From the NCBI RefSeq assembly GCF_018129405.1, contig NZ_JAFCLP010000001.1, positions 744,001 to 808,000 of the forward strand: a stretch of DNA of 64,000 nucleotides, in the 5' to 3' direction. Below are positions 51,242-60,143 of this stretch, in pieces. The notes under the pieces were generated by a model. The model saw only the letters and a program-made list of their open reading frames with translations, searched no databases and was not told where the DNA came from. Each line of letters starts with the position of its first letter. The first letter of the stretch is position 1. This DNA comes from Bradyrhizobium iriomotense (GTDB lineage Bacteria > Pseudomonadota > Alphaproteobacteria > Rhizobiales > Xanthobacteraceae). Both the position numbers and the translations under genes were made by a program.

Positions 51242-52561
51242 TCATTTCAGCATCTCCGGCACGATCAGCCGCGGCAGGAACAGCGACACGCTCGGCCAGA
51301 CGATGAGCGCCGCCAGCACGAGCAGCATCGGGATCAGCATGATCACCGTGTCCTTCAGCGCATAGCGCAGCCGCACGCCGGCGACCGAACAGGCGATCAT
51401 CAGACATAAGCCGTACGGAGGCGTCACCAGCCCGAACGCCAGCGACACGATCGATATGATCGCGAACTGGACCGGATGAAGGTCGACGGACTTGGCCAGC
51501 GGCTCCAGCACGGTGCCGACGATGATGATGGCCGGGATGGCGTCGAGGAAGCAGCCCACCACCAGAAAACAGAAGCAGATGAAGAAGCCGGCTGCGACCG
51601 TGCCCATGCCCCATGCCGAGACGTTGGCCAGCAGCTCCTGCGGGATCCTGTAATAGGCGAGCAGCCAGCCAAACGCGCTTGCGGTGCCGACGCAAAACAG
51701 CGCGACGCCGGCAAGACGCCCGGTGTCGAGCAAGGCCTTGTACAATTCGCGAGGACCCGTCTCGCGGTAGAAGAACGCCGAGAGCGCGACGGAATAGAGC
51801 ACCGCGACGCAGGCGGACTCGGTCGCGGTGAACCACCCGAGCAGAATGCCGCCGACGATGATGAACGGCGTCATCATGGCCGGTATCGACCGCCAGATGG
51901 CGCATCGCATCTCAACCCAGGTCGCCTTCGGATAGGTCGGGTAGCCGCGGCGCACCGCGTAGATGTGCACCGTCGCCATCTGCGCGCCCGCGATCAGCAG
52001 ACCCGGCACGATGCCGGCCAGGTACATTGCCGCGATCGAGGTCGAGATCAGCCCGCCCCACACGATCATCAGGATCGACGGCGGGATGATGACCGCCAGA
52101 ACCGCCGACACCGCCGTGATGGCGATGGAAAACGAGAGGTCGTAGCCCTCCTTGGTCTGCGCATCGATGAAGATCTTTGACTGGCTCGCCGCGTCGGCGG
52201 TCGACGAACCCGAGATGCCGGCAAAGAACACCGACAGCACGACGTTGATCTGCGCCAGCGATCCCGGCCAGTGTCCGACCATCGAGCGCGACAACGCCAC
52301 AAGGCGATCGGTGATGCCGCCGATGCTCATCAGGTTCGCCGTCAGCAGGAAGAACGGCACCGCCAGCAGAATGAATGAATTGTACGCATTGAAGGTCTCC
52401 TGCGCGAGGGTCATCAAAGACAGACGCGGCTCGATCAAGAGGATCGGCACGCAGGCAAGGCCGAGTGCGAAGGCGACCGGCACACGCACGATGAGCAGGC
52501 CAATGAAAACCCCGAACAGCACCATCGCAGCCTGTCCGGCAGAGAGTACATTGCCGCTCAT
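51242..52561 (-). CDS. dctM: TRAP transporter large permease (DctM type)
   Basis: The second DctM of the window, 439 residues and about 12 spans: FNAYNSFILLAVPFFLLTANL, FFAGISGSSTADAASQSKIF, AVSAVLAVIIPPSILMIV and GLVTPPYGLCLMIACS. It overlaps the DctQ gene by 4 bases. Sequence differs clearly from the copy at 15099, so this is a distinct transporter. Confidence 0.94.
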   Translation of the reverse strand: MSGNVLSAGQAAMVLFGVFIGLLIVRVPVAFALGLACVPILLIEPRLSLMTLAQETFNAYNSFILLAVPFFLLTANLMSIGGITDRLVALSRSMVGHWPGSLAQINVVLSVFFAGISGSSTADAASQSKIFIDAQTKEGYDLSFSIAITAVSAVLAVIIPPSILMIVWGGLISTSIAAMYLAGIVPGLLIAGAQMATVHIYAVRRGYPTYPKATWVEMRCAIWRSIPAMMTPFIIVGGILLGWFTATESACVAVLYSVALSAFFYRETGPRELYKALLDTGRLAGVALFCVGTASAFGWLLAYYRIPQELLANVSAWGMGTVAAGFFICFCFLVVGCFLDAIPAIIIVGTVLEPLAKSVDLHPVQFAIISIVSLAFGLVTPPYGLCLMIACSVAGVRLRYALKDTVIMLIPMLLVLAALIVWPSVSLFLPRLIVPEMLK

Positions 52562-53073
52562 CGCCGTGCCCCGACCAGAATGCGCATTTCAGCGACGATC
52601 TGTTCGCCCGCAAAGACGATCCACGTCGCGCCGGTCACGGGCCAGGCAACGTGAATCAGCCAAAGCGGCAGATCGGCCAGCTCCGAAGTCCTGTTCCAGG
52701 CAAAGCGGGTAAACTCCAGGCCGGCGAACACGAACACCAGCGCCAGCGCCAGCACGCCGAGCCGCGCGAGAATCCGCACCGCGGCCTCCGACCGCCGCGA
52801 CAGCTCCGGCCACACGTCGACCTCGAAATGCTGCGCTTCCCGCACACCGACCATCGCGCCGATCATGATGGTCCAGATGAACAGGAAGCGGGCCATTTCC
52901 TCCGTCCAGATGTAGGACGGAATGAAGGGCGTATAGCGCGAGACGATCTGCAGCGTCACGGGGATGACGAGAATGCCGACGCAGGCCGCGAGCAGGATTT
53001 CCAGCAATTTCGCATAGGCCGCCGTGACGCGACGCCACAGCGACGGTGTGGACGGGACGGGCATTTCAGACAT
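52558..53073 (-). CDS. dctQ: TRAP transporter small permease (DctQ type)
   Basis: A 171-residue four-helix subunit: LEILLAACVGILVIPVTLQI, YIWTEEMARFLFIWTIMIGA (DctQ signature), ILARLGVLALALVFVFAGLE and LPLWLIHVAWPVTGATWIVF. ATG 53073 has GGAG upstream; the longer frame to 53103 is less likely. Confidence 0.9.
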   Translation of the reverse strand: MSEMPVPSTPSLWRRVTAAYAKLLEILLAACVGILVIPVTLQIVSRYTPFIPSYIWTEEMARFLFIWTIMIGAMVGVREAQHFEVDVWPELSRRSEAAVRILARLGVLALALVFVFAGLEFTRFAWNRTSELADLPLWLIHVAWPVTGATWIVFAGEQIVAEMRILVGARR

Positions 53074-53157
53074 TGGGACTCCGTGCGGCAGCTCATCCGC
53101 CACGGCCGGGCAAGAAGCGGGGCTCGCCCGGACCTGCCGTCGGCGGATGCAACGAGC

Positions 53158-54156
53158 TCAGGCGACGTTGATCTTCTCGAAAATGCCCTCCGCGCCGATC
53201 TCCTTGGCGTAGGTGGCCATCACGGGGTCGGCGAGCTTCTTCATGGCGTCGCGCTCCTCGAAGGGAACACGCTTGAGCTTGCCGGCCTTCTCGAGCGTGT
53301 CGAGCTTAACGACCTCTTCGCTCGATTCCAGCTGACGGCCGTAGTCGCCGGCCTCCTTGCCGGCCTTCATGATCGCGTCCTGCAAATCCTTCGGCAAGGT
53401 CTTCAGCGTCTTCACCGAGAAACAGATCGGCCGGATCGATACGGCGTGCTGGGTGAGGCTGAGATGCGGGGCCACCTCGTAGAACTTCATCGCCTCGACG
53501 CCCGCCGCCTCGTTTTCGCCGGCCGATATCACCCCGTTCTGGATCGCATTGTAGATTTCGTTATAGGCGATCACCGTCGGGCTCATGCCGACGGCCGCAA
53601 AGGTCTTCGACCAGATCGGTGCGCCCTGCACGCGAACCTTGAGGCCTTTCAGATCGGCGAGATTCTTGAGCGGCTTGTTGGCGAAGATATTGCGGATGCC
53701 GCCGCCGGCATAGCCGATCAGAACGACCTCGGCCTTGGCCGCGACCTCGTCGGCGATCGGTGCCAGGATATTGGCTTCGACGACCTTGTTCATGTGCTCG
53801 ATGCCCTTGAACACGAAGGGCGCATCGATGAACGGAGCCGCCTTGGCGAATGTCGACATGTGGGCCGGCGAGACGATGCCGTAATCGACCGCCTTGCCCT
53901 GCGACATGTACTCGAAATACTGCTTCTCGAGGCCGAGCGAGGAGTTCTTGTGCAGCGTGAAATTGACGGGCTTGCCGTAATATTTCTTCACCAGCTCCTC
54001 GAACCGGATCAGCGCCCGGTTGAAGGCATGGTCGTCGTTGAACTGCACCGCGCCGTTCAGCGTGATCGGCGCCTGCGCCCTGAGGATCGACGGCATGCCG
54101 ATCGTGGCCGCCGCAGTGGTTGCACCGATACCAGCGAGAAATGACCTTCGCTTCAT
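53158..54156 (-). CDS. dctP: TRAP transporter solute-binding protein (DctP type)
   Basis: A 332-residue periplasmic binding protein with a twin-arginine-like signal (MKRRSFLAGIGATTAAATIG, cleaved near RAQA). The fold is marked by KPVNFTLHKNSSLGLEKQY, VDYGIVSPAHMSTFA, LKVRVQGAPIWSKTFAAVGM (ligand Arg) and IYNAIQNGVISAGENEAAG. ATG 54156 has GGGAGG upstream; the longer frame is a shadow. It is first in the dctP-Q-M operon. The ligand is unknown; the nearby aromatic dioxygenase hints at an aromatic or related carboxylate. Confidence 0.92.
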   Translation of the reverse strand: MKRRSFLAGIGATTAAATIGMPSILRAQAPITLNGAVQFNDDHAFNRALIRFEELVKKYYGKPVNFTLHKNSSLGLEKQYFEYMSQGKAVDYGIVSPAHMSTFAKAAPFIDAPFVFKGIEHMNKVVEANILAPIADEVAAKAEVVLIGYAGGGIRNIFANKPLKNLADLKGLKVRVQGAPIWSKTFAAVGMSPTVIAYNEIYNAIQNGVISAGENEAAGVEAMKFYEVAPHLSLTQHAVSIRPICFSVKTLKTLPKDLQDAIMKAGKEAGDYGRQLESSEEVVKLDTLEKAGKLKRVPFEERDAMKKLADPVMATYAKEIGAEGIFEKINVA

Positions 54157-54434
54157 CGTCTCCCCTCCCTTTGATGCTCCGGCCCTGTCGCCGGGCCGTG
54201 CGCGCAGCCGGTATGCGGCTTGCGAGAGGGAAGCGTATGAAAAACCCCGGCGGGACGGAAGTGATTTCGCGTGCGCCGGAGGTACTCTTCGTCGCAGGAC
54301 TTGCTCCTGCAAGACCTGTTGCACTGCAACTCGCATTCCGGCACACCGCATCAGCGGCCCCCACTCCCTGGGGACACGGGAAGACGCGCGGACCTGTGCG
54401 CTGCACGGAGACCCGCGCGTCCTCCGCGACTGAC

Positions 54435-54515
54435 CTAATGCATATGACCAATCAGATAGATGCCGCCGCCGATCACAATGATCGCCGGCACGGCCCAGAG
54501 AATGAATACCGGCAT
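54435..54515 (-). CDS. 26-residue membrane microprotein
   Basis: A short frame encoding MPVFILWAVPAIIVIGGG followed by IYLIGHMH, almost entirely one transmembrane helix. A GGAGG ribosome site stands eight bases upstream of ATG 54515. It begins 10 bases after the stop of the 77-residue exported-protein gene on the same strand, so they share a transcript. Its size and hydrophobicity suit a regulatory or accessory membrane peptide. No family is recognised. Confidence 0.7.
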   Translation of the reverse strand: MPVFILWAVPAIIVIGGGIYLIGHMH

Positions 54516-54525
54516 CACGTCCTCC

Positions 54526-54759
54526 TCAATTGGATGTGCAGACCTTGACGGTCTTCATGCCGCTCTCGGCCTCGGTGCGCGACTTGTAGATCGTGCCTGA
54601 CGGGCTAACGATGGTCATGGACGTGTCCGTCGGCTTCTTGTCGACGATGGTGCACTTCTTGGTCTTGACGTCCTGGACCACGTAGAACTCGTCGGCCGCG
54701 AACGCCGGCAGGGAAAGCGCAGCAACCATCAGTGCTGCAGTCGCCATCTTCAGCTTCAT
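54526..54759 (-). CDS. Small periplasmic hypothetical protein
   Basis: 77 residues: a signal peptide (MATAALMVAALSLPAFA, cut after AFA) then a 55-residue mature domain beginning ADEFYVVQDVKTKKCTIVDK and ending VKVCTSN. Two cysteines are likely to form a disulfide. Such small proteins are common in Bradyrhizobium and are unnamed. A strong GGAGGAGAC precedes ATG 54759. Confidence 0.75.
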   Translation of the reverse strand: MKLKMATAALMVAALSLPAFAADEFYVVQDVKTKKCTIVDKKPTDTSMTIVSPSGTIYKSRTEAESGMKTVKVCTSN

Positions 54760-54897
54760 CTTGTCTCCTCCTCCAGTTGCCGGACTTCGGTCCGGCCGAT
54801 TCAGGAACGGGAAAAAATGGCAATTTGTTCCTATGCGCAGGAACGTCGCGCGCGGCGAGAGGTTGTTGCGGCGCTTATGCTTGTGAGGAGGACAAAG

Positions 54898-55239
54898 ATG
54901 AGAAGGTTGTTCCTGCTATCCGCTGCGGCCGTTCTGATGTCGACCGGCGCATTCGCGCAATCCACCGTGACCACGACCGGAACCGGTCACGCCGCGGTCG
55001 TTCAGATCGAGCCGGAATATCGCACCAGGATCAAATCCTACGTCACCGAGCACCGGGTGCGTCCGGTTACGACGAAGGAGAAGATCATCGTCGGCGCAAC
55101 GGTGCCCAGCGAGGTCGAACTCGAAGCAGTTCCGGCCGATTGGGGCCCGTCCCTCACCAAATATCGGTACGTCTATTCCGGCGAACGCGTGATGCTGGTG
55201 GATCCGGGCACACGGACCGTCGTTCAGGAAATCGATTGA
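54898..55239 (+). CDS. DUF1236 domain protein, exported
   Basis: A 113-residue protein. A signal peptide (LFLLSAAAVLMSTGAFA) is followed by the DUF1236 domain (IEPEYRTRIKSYVTEHRV, VGATVPSEVELEAVPADW, YVYSGERVMLVDPGTRTV). The domain is frequent in Rhizobiales and often exported; its role is unknown. ATG 54898 follows GAGGAGG. The longer frame from 54817 is less likely. Confidence 0.88.
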   Translation: MRRLFLLSAAAVLMSTGAFAQSTVTTTGTGHAAVVQIEPEYRTRIKSYVTEHRVRPVTTKEKIIVGATVPSEVELEAVPADWGPSLTKYRYVYSGERVMLVDPGTRTVVQEID

Positions 55240-55296
55240 TCAGGACTGACGGACGGGCGGCTGCTGCGAAGGCGGTCGCCTGTCGGAGCTGACTGC

Positions 55297-55389
55297 ATGA
55301 AGCCGCATCGAGAGGCGCGGATCGTCGGGCTCAGTCTGGCGGGGATCTACGCCATGTGTCTGCTACTGACGGCAATCGGCATGAGCTGA
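55297..55389 (+). CDS. 30-residue membrane microprotein
   Basis: MKPHREARIVGLSLAGIYAM plus CLLLTAIGMS: a basic N-terminus and a single hydrophobic helix. ATG 55297 has GGAG eight bases upstream. It follows the DUF1236 gene by 57 bases on the same strand. The charge asymmetry predicts N-terminus inside. Unrecognised. Confidence 0.6.
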   Translation: MKPHREARIVGLSLAGIYAMCLLLTAIGMS

Positions 55390-55535
55390 GGCGCAGGGCT
55401 CCCCGCACTGCGCTGCAAAATCTACCCGGACGTCGCCGCGCACGCGAAAATCATGGCGTGATGCAAGTCCTGCCCGTATGGTTCTCGCCAAAATCATAAT
55501 CCGGCGCCGCCGCGCCGGAATCGGGACGCCCGCGC

Positions 55536-57044
55536 TTGTCAAAGCTCTCCCTGCCGGTCCGGCTCGCTCTCCTGGTCGCGGGAACGATGCTGCCGATGAT
55601 CGTCTTCGCGGTCGGCATCGCCTTCTATCATTACAAGCAGGACCGCAGCGACGCGACGCGCCGCGTGCTGGAGAACGTGCGCAGCATGCGCCTCGTGCTG
55701 GATTCCGAGGTGCAGCGCATGACCGGCAGCTTGCAGGTGCTGGCGCTGACGAACTCGCTGCGCAACGACGACTTCCAGAACTTTCGCCGCATCGCGCTCG
55801 GCTTCCTCGACCAGTACGGCAAAGGCGGCCTCTTGTTGATCTCCGACCGCAAGGGCCGGCTGTTGTTCTCCACCGCGACGGAGGATACCGCGAGCCTGCC
55901 GCCACGCGGCAATCTGGAGATCGTCGAGAAGGTGTTCGCGACCAGGACGCCGCAATATTCCGACCTCTTCACCGGCGCGATCAATGGACGTCAGGTGCTG
56001 ACCGTCGAAGTGCCGGTGTTGCGGAACGGCGAGGTGATCTACGACCTCAGCTTCAGTCCGCCGATCGGCATCTTCCAGGAGCTGGTCGAGAAGCAGCGGC
56101 CCGACCAGCAATGGACGGTGTCCCTGCTCGACACCAAGGGCACCGTGTTCGCCCGCGTGCCGAACCCAGGTGAAAACTTCGGCAAGCGCGCTTCGCCGTC
56201 GCTTTACGCGGAAATGTTTCGCGCGGCCGAGGCAACACTGTCGTCGGTCTCGCTGGACGGCGTCGCGCTCGCCTCCGCCTACACCCGTTCTCGGCTCACG
56301 GGATGGACGGTGGCTGCGGGCGTCCCCGAGAGCTCGCTGATCGCCCCGCTCTGGCGCAACATCGCGATCACCAGCCTGATCGGCGGCATCCTGCTGCTGG
56401 TCGGCCTCACCTTCGCGGTGCGGATGGCAACCACGATCGCCCGCGGCGAGATGCTGCACAATCTCCTGATCGAGGAGCTCAACCACCGCGTCAAGAACAC
56501 CCTGGCCTTGATGCAGGCGATCGCGGTGCAGACCTTCCGCAGCGCCAGCCGTGACGAGCGGGCCAAGTTCGAGGGACGGCTCGGCGCGCTCGCCGAGGCG
56601 CATAATCTGCTCAGCCAGGAGAAATGGGCGGGCTCGGAGCTGAGGGACGTGATCGCCCGGGCGCTTCAGCCGTTCCTGCTGAGCAGTCCCGACCGCATCC
56701 GCATGGCCGGCCCCGCGGTGCCGCTGTCGCCGCGCTTTGCCGTGGTGCTGTCGATGATCGTGCACGAGATCGCCACCAACGCTGCGAAATACGGCGCGCT
56801 GTCGAACGAAACCGGCCGGGTGACGCTCGACTGGGAGGTCATCGCCGACACGCCGAAGCCGCGGCTGCGCTTGATCTGGACCGAGATCGGCGGACCGCCG
56901 GTGACCGCGCCAGTGCGGCGCGGCTTCGGCTCGCGCCTGATCGAGCGCAGCGCGCGCGACCAGCTCGGAGGCGAGGCAACCGTCGACTTCCTGCCGCGCG
57001 GCGTCGTCTGCACGGTGACTTGCACGCTGGACGAGGCGCGCTGA
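55536..57044 (+). CDS. Sensor histidine kinase (HWE/HisKA_2 type)
   Basis: A 502-residue membrane kinase. A first helix at about residues 8-29 and a second at about 275-298 flank an extracytoplasmic Cache-like sensor (SLQVLALTNSLRNDDF, LISDRKGRLLFST). The phospho-acceptor His317 is in LIEELNHRVKNTLALMQAIA, followed by ATPase boxes (MIVHEIATNAAKYGALS, RRGFGSRLIERSARDQLGG). It starts at a TTG (55536); without it the first helix would be lost. No response regulator gene is adjacent, so it is an orphan kinase, possibly of the general stress type. Confidence 0.9.
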   Translation: MSKLSLPVRLALLVAGTMLPMIVFAVGIAFYHYKQDRSDATRRVLENVRSMRLVLDSEVQRMTGSLQVLALTNSLRNDDFQNFRRIALGFLDQYGKGGLLLISDRKGRLLFSTATEDTASLPPRGNLEIVEKVFATRTPQYSDLFTGAINGRQVLTVEVPVLRNGEVIYDLSFSPPIGIFQELVEKQRPDQQWTVSLLDTKGTVFARVPNPGENFGKRASPSLYAEMFRAAEATLSSVSLDGVALASAYTRSRLTGWTVAAGVPESSLIAPLWRNIAITSLIGGILLLVGLTFAVRMATTIARGEMLHNLLIEELNHRVKNTLALMQAIAVQTFRSASRDERAKFEGRLGALAEAHNLLSQEKWAGSELRDVIARALQPFLLSSPDRIRMAGPAVPLSPRFAVVLSMIVHEIATNAAKYGALSNETGRVTLDWEVIADTPKPRLRLIWTEIGGPPVTAPVRRGFGSRLIERSARDQLGGEATVDFLPRGVVCTVTCTLDEAR

Positions 57045-57336
57045 ACGGACCGAACGACTCGCAATGACGATTGCCAATGTCCGCGCGCACGTCCTCGCAG
57101 CATAATTCTCATAACGCCTGCCCGTCGGCTCGACATATGACGGCTCGCCGCTCTTTCACAAGCCATTTCAACGGCATCTAACCGCCTCTCGCGCCATCTC
57201 CGTTCAGCACCGCGACAGCTCGGCGCCGCCCGGCGTGCGTTTGCGAAAACGCGCGCCTGCCCGGAGCAGGATCGGACAAAGCACGGCCGCTTCAGGAAAG
57301 ACGCTGTGCCCTCGCACGCATAGAACGCGCGCCGAC

Positions 57337-57350
57337 CCGTATAAATACGG
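57337..57350. promoter_or_regulatory. Perfect palindrome upstream of the AraC gene
   Basis: CCGTAT-AA-ATACGG, a 14-base palindrome 43 bases upstream of ATG 57393. The surrounding 57045-57392 gap (349 bases) holds no gene. It may be an operator or promoter element of the AraC gene. Confidence 0.5.
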
Positions 57351-57392
57351 ACACCTGATGCGTAGCCCGAGACGACCAGGAGGATCCACACG

Positions 57393-58352
57393 ATGACCGG
57401 GAGCACCGCACTCATGCGCAGTCCCTCGCACAAGGGCTTGCCACCCATACCGCGCGCACAGCCGGACGATGGCGCGACATCCGAGCGGCGCGCCGCCGAT
57501 GCCGAGATGGCACGGGTGCTCAGGACCGAACCCGCTCGCATGGCGCTGGACGCCTCCGGTGCCGGGATCGCCCACTGGAAACACGAGCCGCTGCACGACG
57601 TGGTCGAGCCCATGAGCCACCACGTGATCATGGCGTACAACGGCATGTTGCAGCGCATGGAGCGGCGTTCGGGAAGATCGGTTGCGATCGGTACGTTTCG
57701 TCCCGGAGTCGTGATCATCATTCCGGAGGGATCGAGCTCCCGATGGGACATTCCGAAGCCGGTCGATGTGGTCCAACTCTATCTTCCCAATGCAACGCTG
57801 AAGCGCGTTGCCGGCGAAGCCGGGATTGCAAAGCCGGCCGAGCTGCTGGAGCGTACGGCGCATCCTGATCCGATCACGTCCAGGCTGATCTTGAGCGCGG
57901 CGGATTCGCTGGAAGGCAACGGAGCCCTCGATGCGCTATTCCGCCATCAGCTGACGGACCTCCTGGCCACGCGCCTGCTGGTTGCCCACACAGGCTCGCC
58001 CATCACGTTCCAACCGACCATGGGCGGGCTGTCGCCGAAGGTTCTGCTCCGTGCGATCGAACGATTGCGCTCGGACAGCGATGCGGACGTCTCCCTCAAT
58101 GCGCTGGCGTCTGATGCCGGCCTGTCGCGCTTCCACTTCTGCCGTGCCTTCAAGGAAAGCACCGGGCTTTCTCCGCACGCCTGGCTGCGCCAGCACCGGC
58201 TCGAGCAGGCCATGAACATGCTGCGCGACAGCGACGAGCCGGTCGTCTCGATCGCCGCGGCGCTTGGCTATTCGTCGCAGACGGCGTTCGCAGCAGCCTT
58301 CAGGAAGCTGACCGGCGAGACTCCGAGCGATTGGCGCAGGCGCGTGCGCTAG
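57393..58352 (+). CDS. AraC family transcriptional regulator
   Basis: A 319-residue regulator. Residues about 50-190 form a cupin-like sensing domain (HVIMAYNGMLQRMERRSGRS, GTFRPGVVIIIPEGSSSRWD). The C-terminal double helix-turn-helix is VSLNALASDAGLSRFHFCRA, FKESTGLSPHAWLRQHRLEQ, then VSIAAALGYSSQTAFAAAFR. ATG 57393 follows AGGAGG. It may control the flavoprotein and MBL genes downstream. Confidence 0.9.
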   Translation: MTGSTALMRSPSHKGLPPIPRAQPDDGATSERRAADAEMARVLRTEPARMALDASGAGIAHWKHEPLHDVVEPMSHHVIMAYNGMLQRMERRSGRSVAIGTFRPGVVIIIPEGSSSRWDIPKPVDVVQLYLPNATLKRVAGEAGIAKPAELLERTAHPDPITSRLILSAADSLEGNGALDALFRHQLTDLLATRLLVAHTGSPITFQPTMGGLSPKVLLRAIERLRSDSDADVSLNALASDAGLSRFHFCRAFKESTGLSPHAWLRQHRLEQAMNMLRDSDEPVVSIAAALGYSSQTAFAAAFRKLTGETPSDWRRRVR

Positions 58353-58853
58353 CAGCAATCTCTCGACAGCGACGGCAATGGCTCTGGGGCAGTCGAATAT
58401 CTGGTTCGCTAAAACATAGCCGCAACAGACCACGCGGACGGAGACGAACAATGGACTGGAAACGCCTCGCAATCGCACCGCGCCGCAAAGCCATCGCAAC
58501 GGCGCTCCTGTACGGGCTCTCATTGACCGTGCGATTCACCTCGCCGACAGCCGAGGAGGCGCCGGCGCAGAACGCCAGTCTCCTGACGTCAATCCTGATC
58601 AATCATGATTGGCCGAGGAAAGCTGCAGTGCCGGTCGCCCTGCGCGGCTGGCCATCGAGCCCGAGAAGCTGCCAGGCGGCCTGCGGAAGCCCCGCGCTGC
58701 TGTCGTCCCTGCCGAGCTGCACCGCTCCGTAAGGCGCAACCGGCCACCGTTTCACCTCTTCGCGTCATCGCCGATCGCAGCAGGCTCCGCCGACTTTGGG
58801 CGGCGGCGACGACGCACGTCTGTCCCGACCAACCCAATCCAGGAGTGAACCAC
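58353..58853. other. 500-base gap with one weak ORF
   Basis: Contains an open frame on the plus strand at 58451-58732 (93 residues, ATG with GGAGA upstream) whose first 55 residues (WKRLAIAPRRKAIATALLYG and a hydrophobic stretch) look plausible and whose remainder is low-complexity Ser/Pro/Cys. No family is recognised. It could be a small exported protein with a decayed end, or not coding. The rest shows no structure. Confidence 0.3.
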
Positions 58854-60059
58854 ATGCGACTGCTCATCATTGGCGCCGGCTTTGCCGGCATGTACGCCGC
58901 CCTCTCCGCCGCGCGCCTGCGCGACATCCAGGGTGTCTCGCCTGATGATCTCGACATCGCGCTGATCGCACCGGAGCCGACACTGGTGGTCCGCCCGCGG
59001 CTCTACGAGCCGAAGCCGGAAACCCTGACGGCGCCGTTGCTCGGCGTCCTCGAGGCGATCGACGTCGATTACATCCAGGGCAGCGCCGAAACGATCGACA
59101 CCAAGGCGCGGACGGTGCAGATCGCGACTCCCCAGGGCACGCGCAAGACCCTGTCCTATGACCGTCTGGTGATCGCGACCGGCAGCCGCCTGTTCCGCCC
59201 CAATATTCCCGGCCTTGCCGAGCACAGCTTCAGCGTCGACTCGCTCAATGACGCCGTGGCGCTGGACAAGCACCTGCATGGTCTTGCCGACCGGCCGGCC
59301 GTCAACGGACGCGATACGGTCGTCGTCGCCGGCGGCGGTTTTACGGGCATCGAAGCCGCAACCGAGCTACCCGCGCGACTGCGCAAGATCCTCAGCAAGG
59401 ATTCGACGACACGCGTGATCATCGTCGAGCGCAACGGTGCAATCGCGCCCGACATGGGCGAAGGCCCCCGTCCGCTGATCGAGGACGCGCTGCGCAAGCT
59501 CGGCGTGGAGACCCGGCTCGGGGCCGGCGTTGCCGCGCTCGACAAATCCGGCGTGACGCTATCGACCGGCGAGCACATCGTAACCGAGACGGTGGTCTGG
59601 GCCGCCGGCATCCGCGCGGCGCCCTTGACGGCACAGATCCCCGCCGAGCGCGACAATTTCGGCCGGCTGCTGGTGGATCGCGATCTGCGCGTGCCCGGTG
59701 TCGCCGGCGTCTTCGCCACAGGCGACGCCGCCCGTGCCGCCTGCGACGACGAGGGCAATTACGCGCTGATGTCCTGCCAGCACGCCACGCGGATGGGCGC
59801 CTTCGCCGGCAACAATGCCGCCGCCGAGCTGCTCGGCATTCCGACCAGGCCCTATCGCCAGAAGGCCTACGTCACCTGCCTCGACCTCGGCGAAGCCGGC
59901 GCGCTGTTCACGCGCGGCTGGGAGCGCAAGGTCGAGCTGGTCGGCGACGTCGCCAAGAAGACCAAGCGCGAGATCAACACGGTCTGGATCTATCCGCCGA
60001 AGGCCGAGCGCGCAGCCGCGCTCGCGTCGGCCGATCCGGAGCGTGTGACCAACCTCTAA
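58854..60059 (+). CDS. NAD(P)/FAD-dependent oxidoreductase (NDH-2-like)
   Basis: A 401-residue flavoprotein related to type II NADH dehydrogenases. FAD motif: LLIIGAGFAGMYAALSAA; NAD motif: VVVAGGGFTGIEAATELPAR; second FAD motif: GVFATGDAARAACDD; and MSCQHATRMGAFAGNN near the quinone side. It lacks a clear C-terminal amphipathic anchor. ATG 58854 has AGGAG. It is followed 84 bases later by the MBL hydrolase. Confidence 0.88.
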   Translation: MRLLIIGAGFAGMYAALSAARLRDIQGVSPDDLDIALIAPEPTLVVRPRLYEPKPETLTAPLLGVLEAIDVDYIQGSAETIDTKARTVQIATPQGTRKTLSYDRLVIATGSRLFRPNIPGLAEHSFSVDSLNDAVALDKHLHGLADRPAVNGRDTVVVAGGGFTGIEAATELPARLRKILSKDSTTRVIIVERNGAIAPDMGEGPRPLIEDALRKLGVETRLGAGVAALDKSGVTLSTGEHIVTETVVWAAGIRAAPLTAQIPAERDNFGRLLVDRDLRVPGVAGVFATGDAARAACDDEGNYALMSCQHATRMGAFAGNNAAAELLGIPTRPYRQKAYVTCLDLGEAGALFTRGWERKVELVGDVAKKTKREINTVWIYPPKAERAAALASADPERVTNL

Positions 60060-60143
60060 CGCACGCAGCATTGACGGGCCGCGCTTCGCTGGCTGCGCGG
60101 CCTGCTCAACCACGATCAGCCAGAACTGAAACAGGAGACGAAC

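Noticed and set aside
48838-54156. Single aromatic-degradation operon of dioxygenase, hydrolase and TRAP genes
   Set aside because: The serine hydrolase lies on the opposite strand between them and strong hairpins separate the units.
58451-58732. Small exported protein gene in the gap before the NDH-2-like gene
   Set aside because: Reported only as a weak frame; the C-terminal third looks non-coding and no family is recognised.
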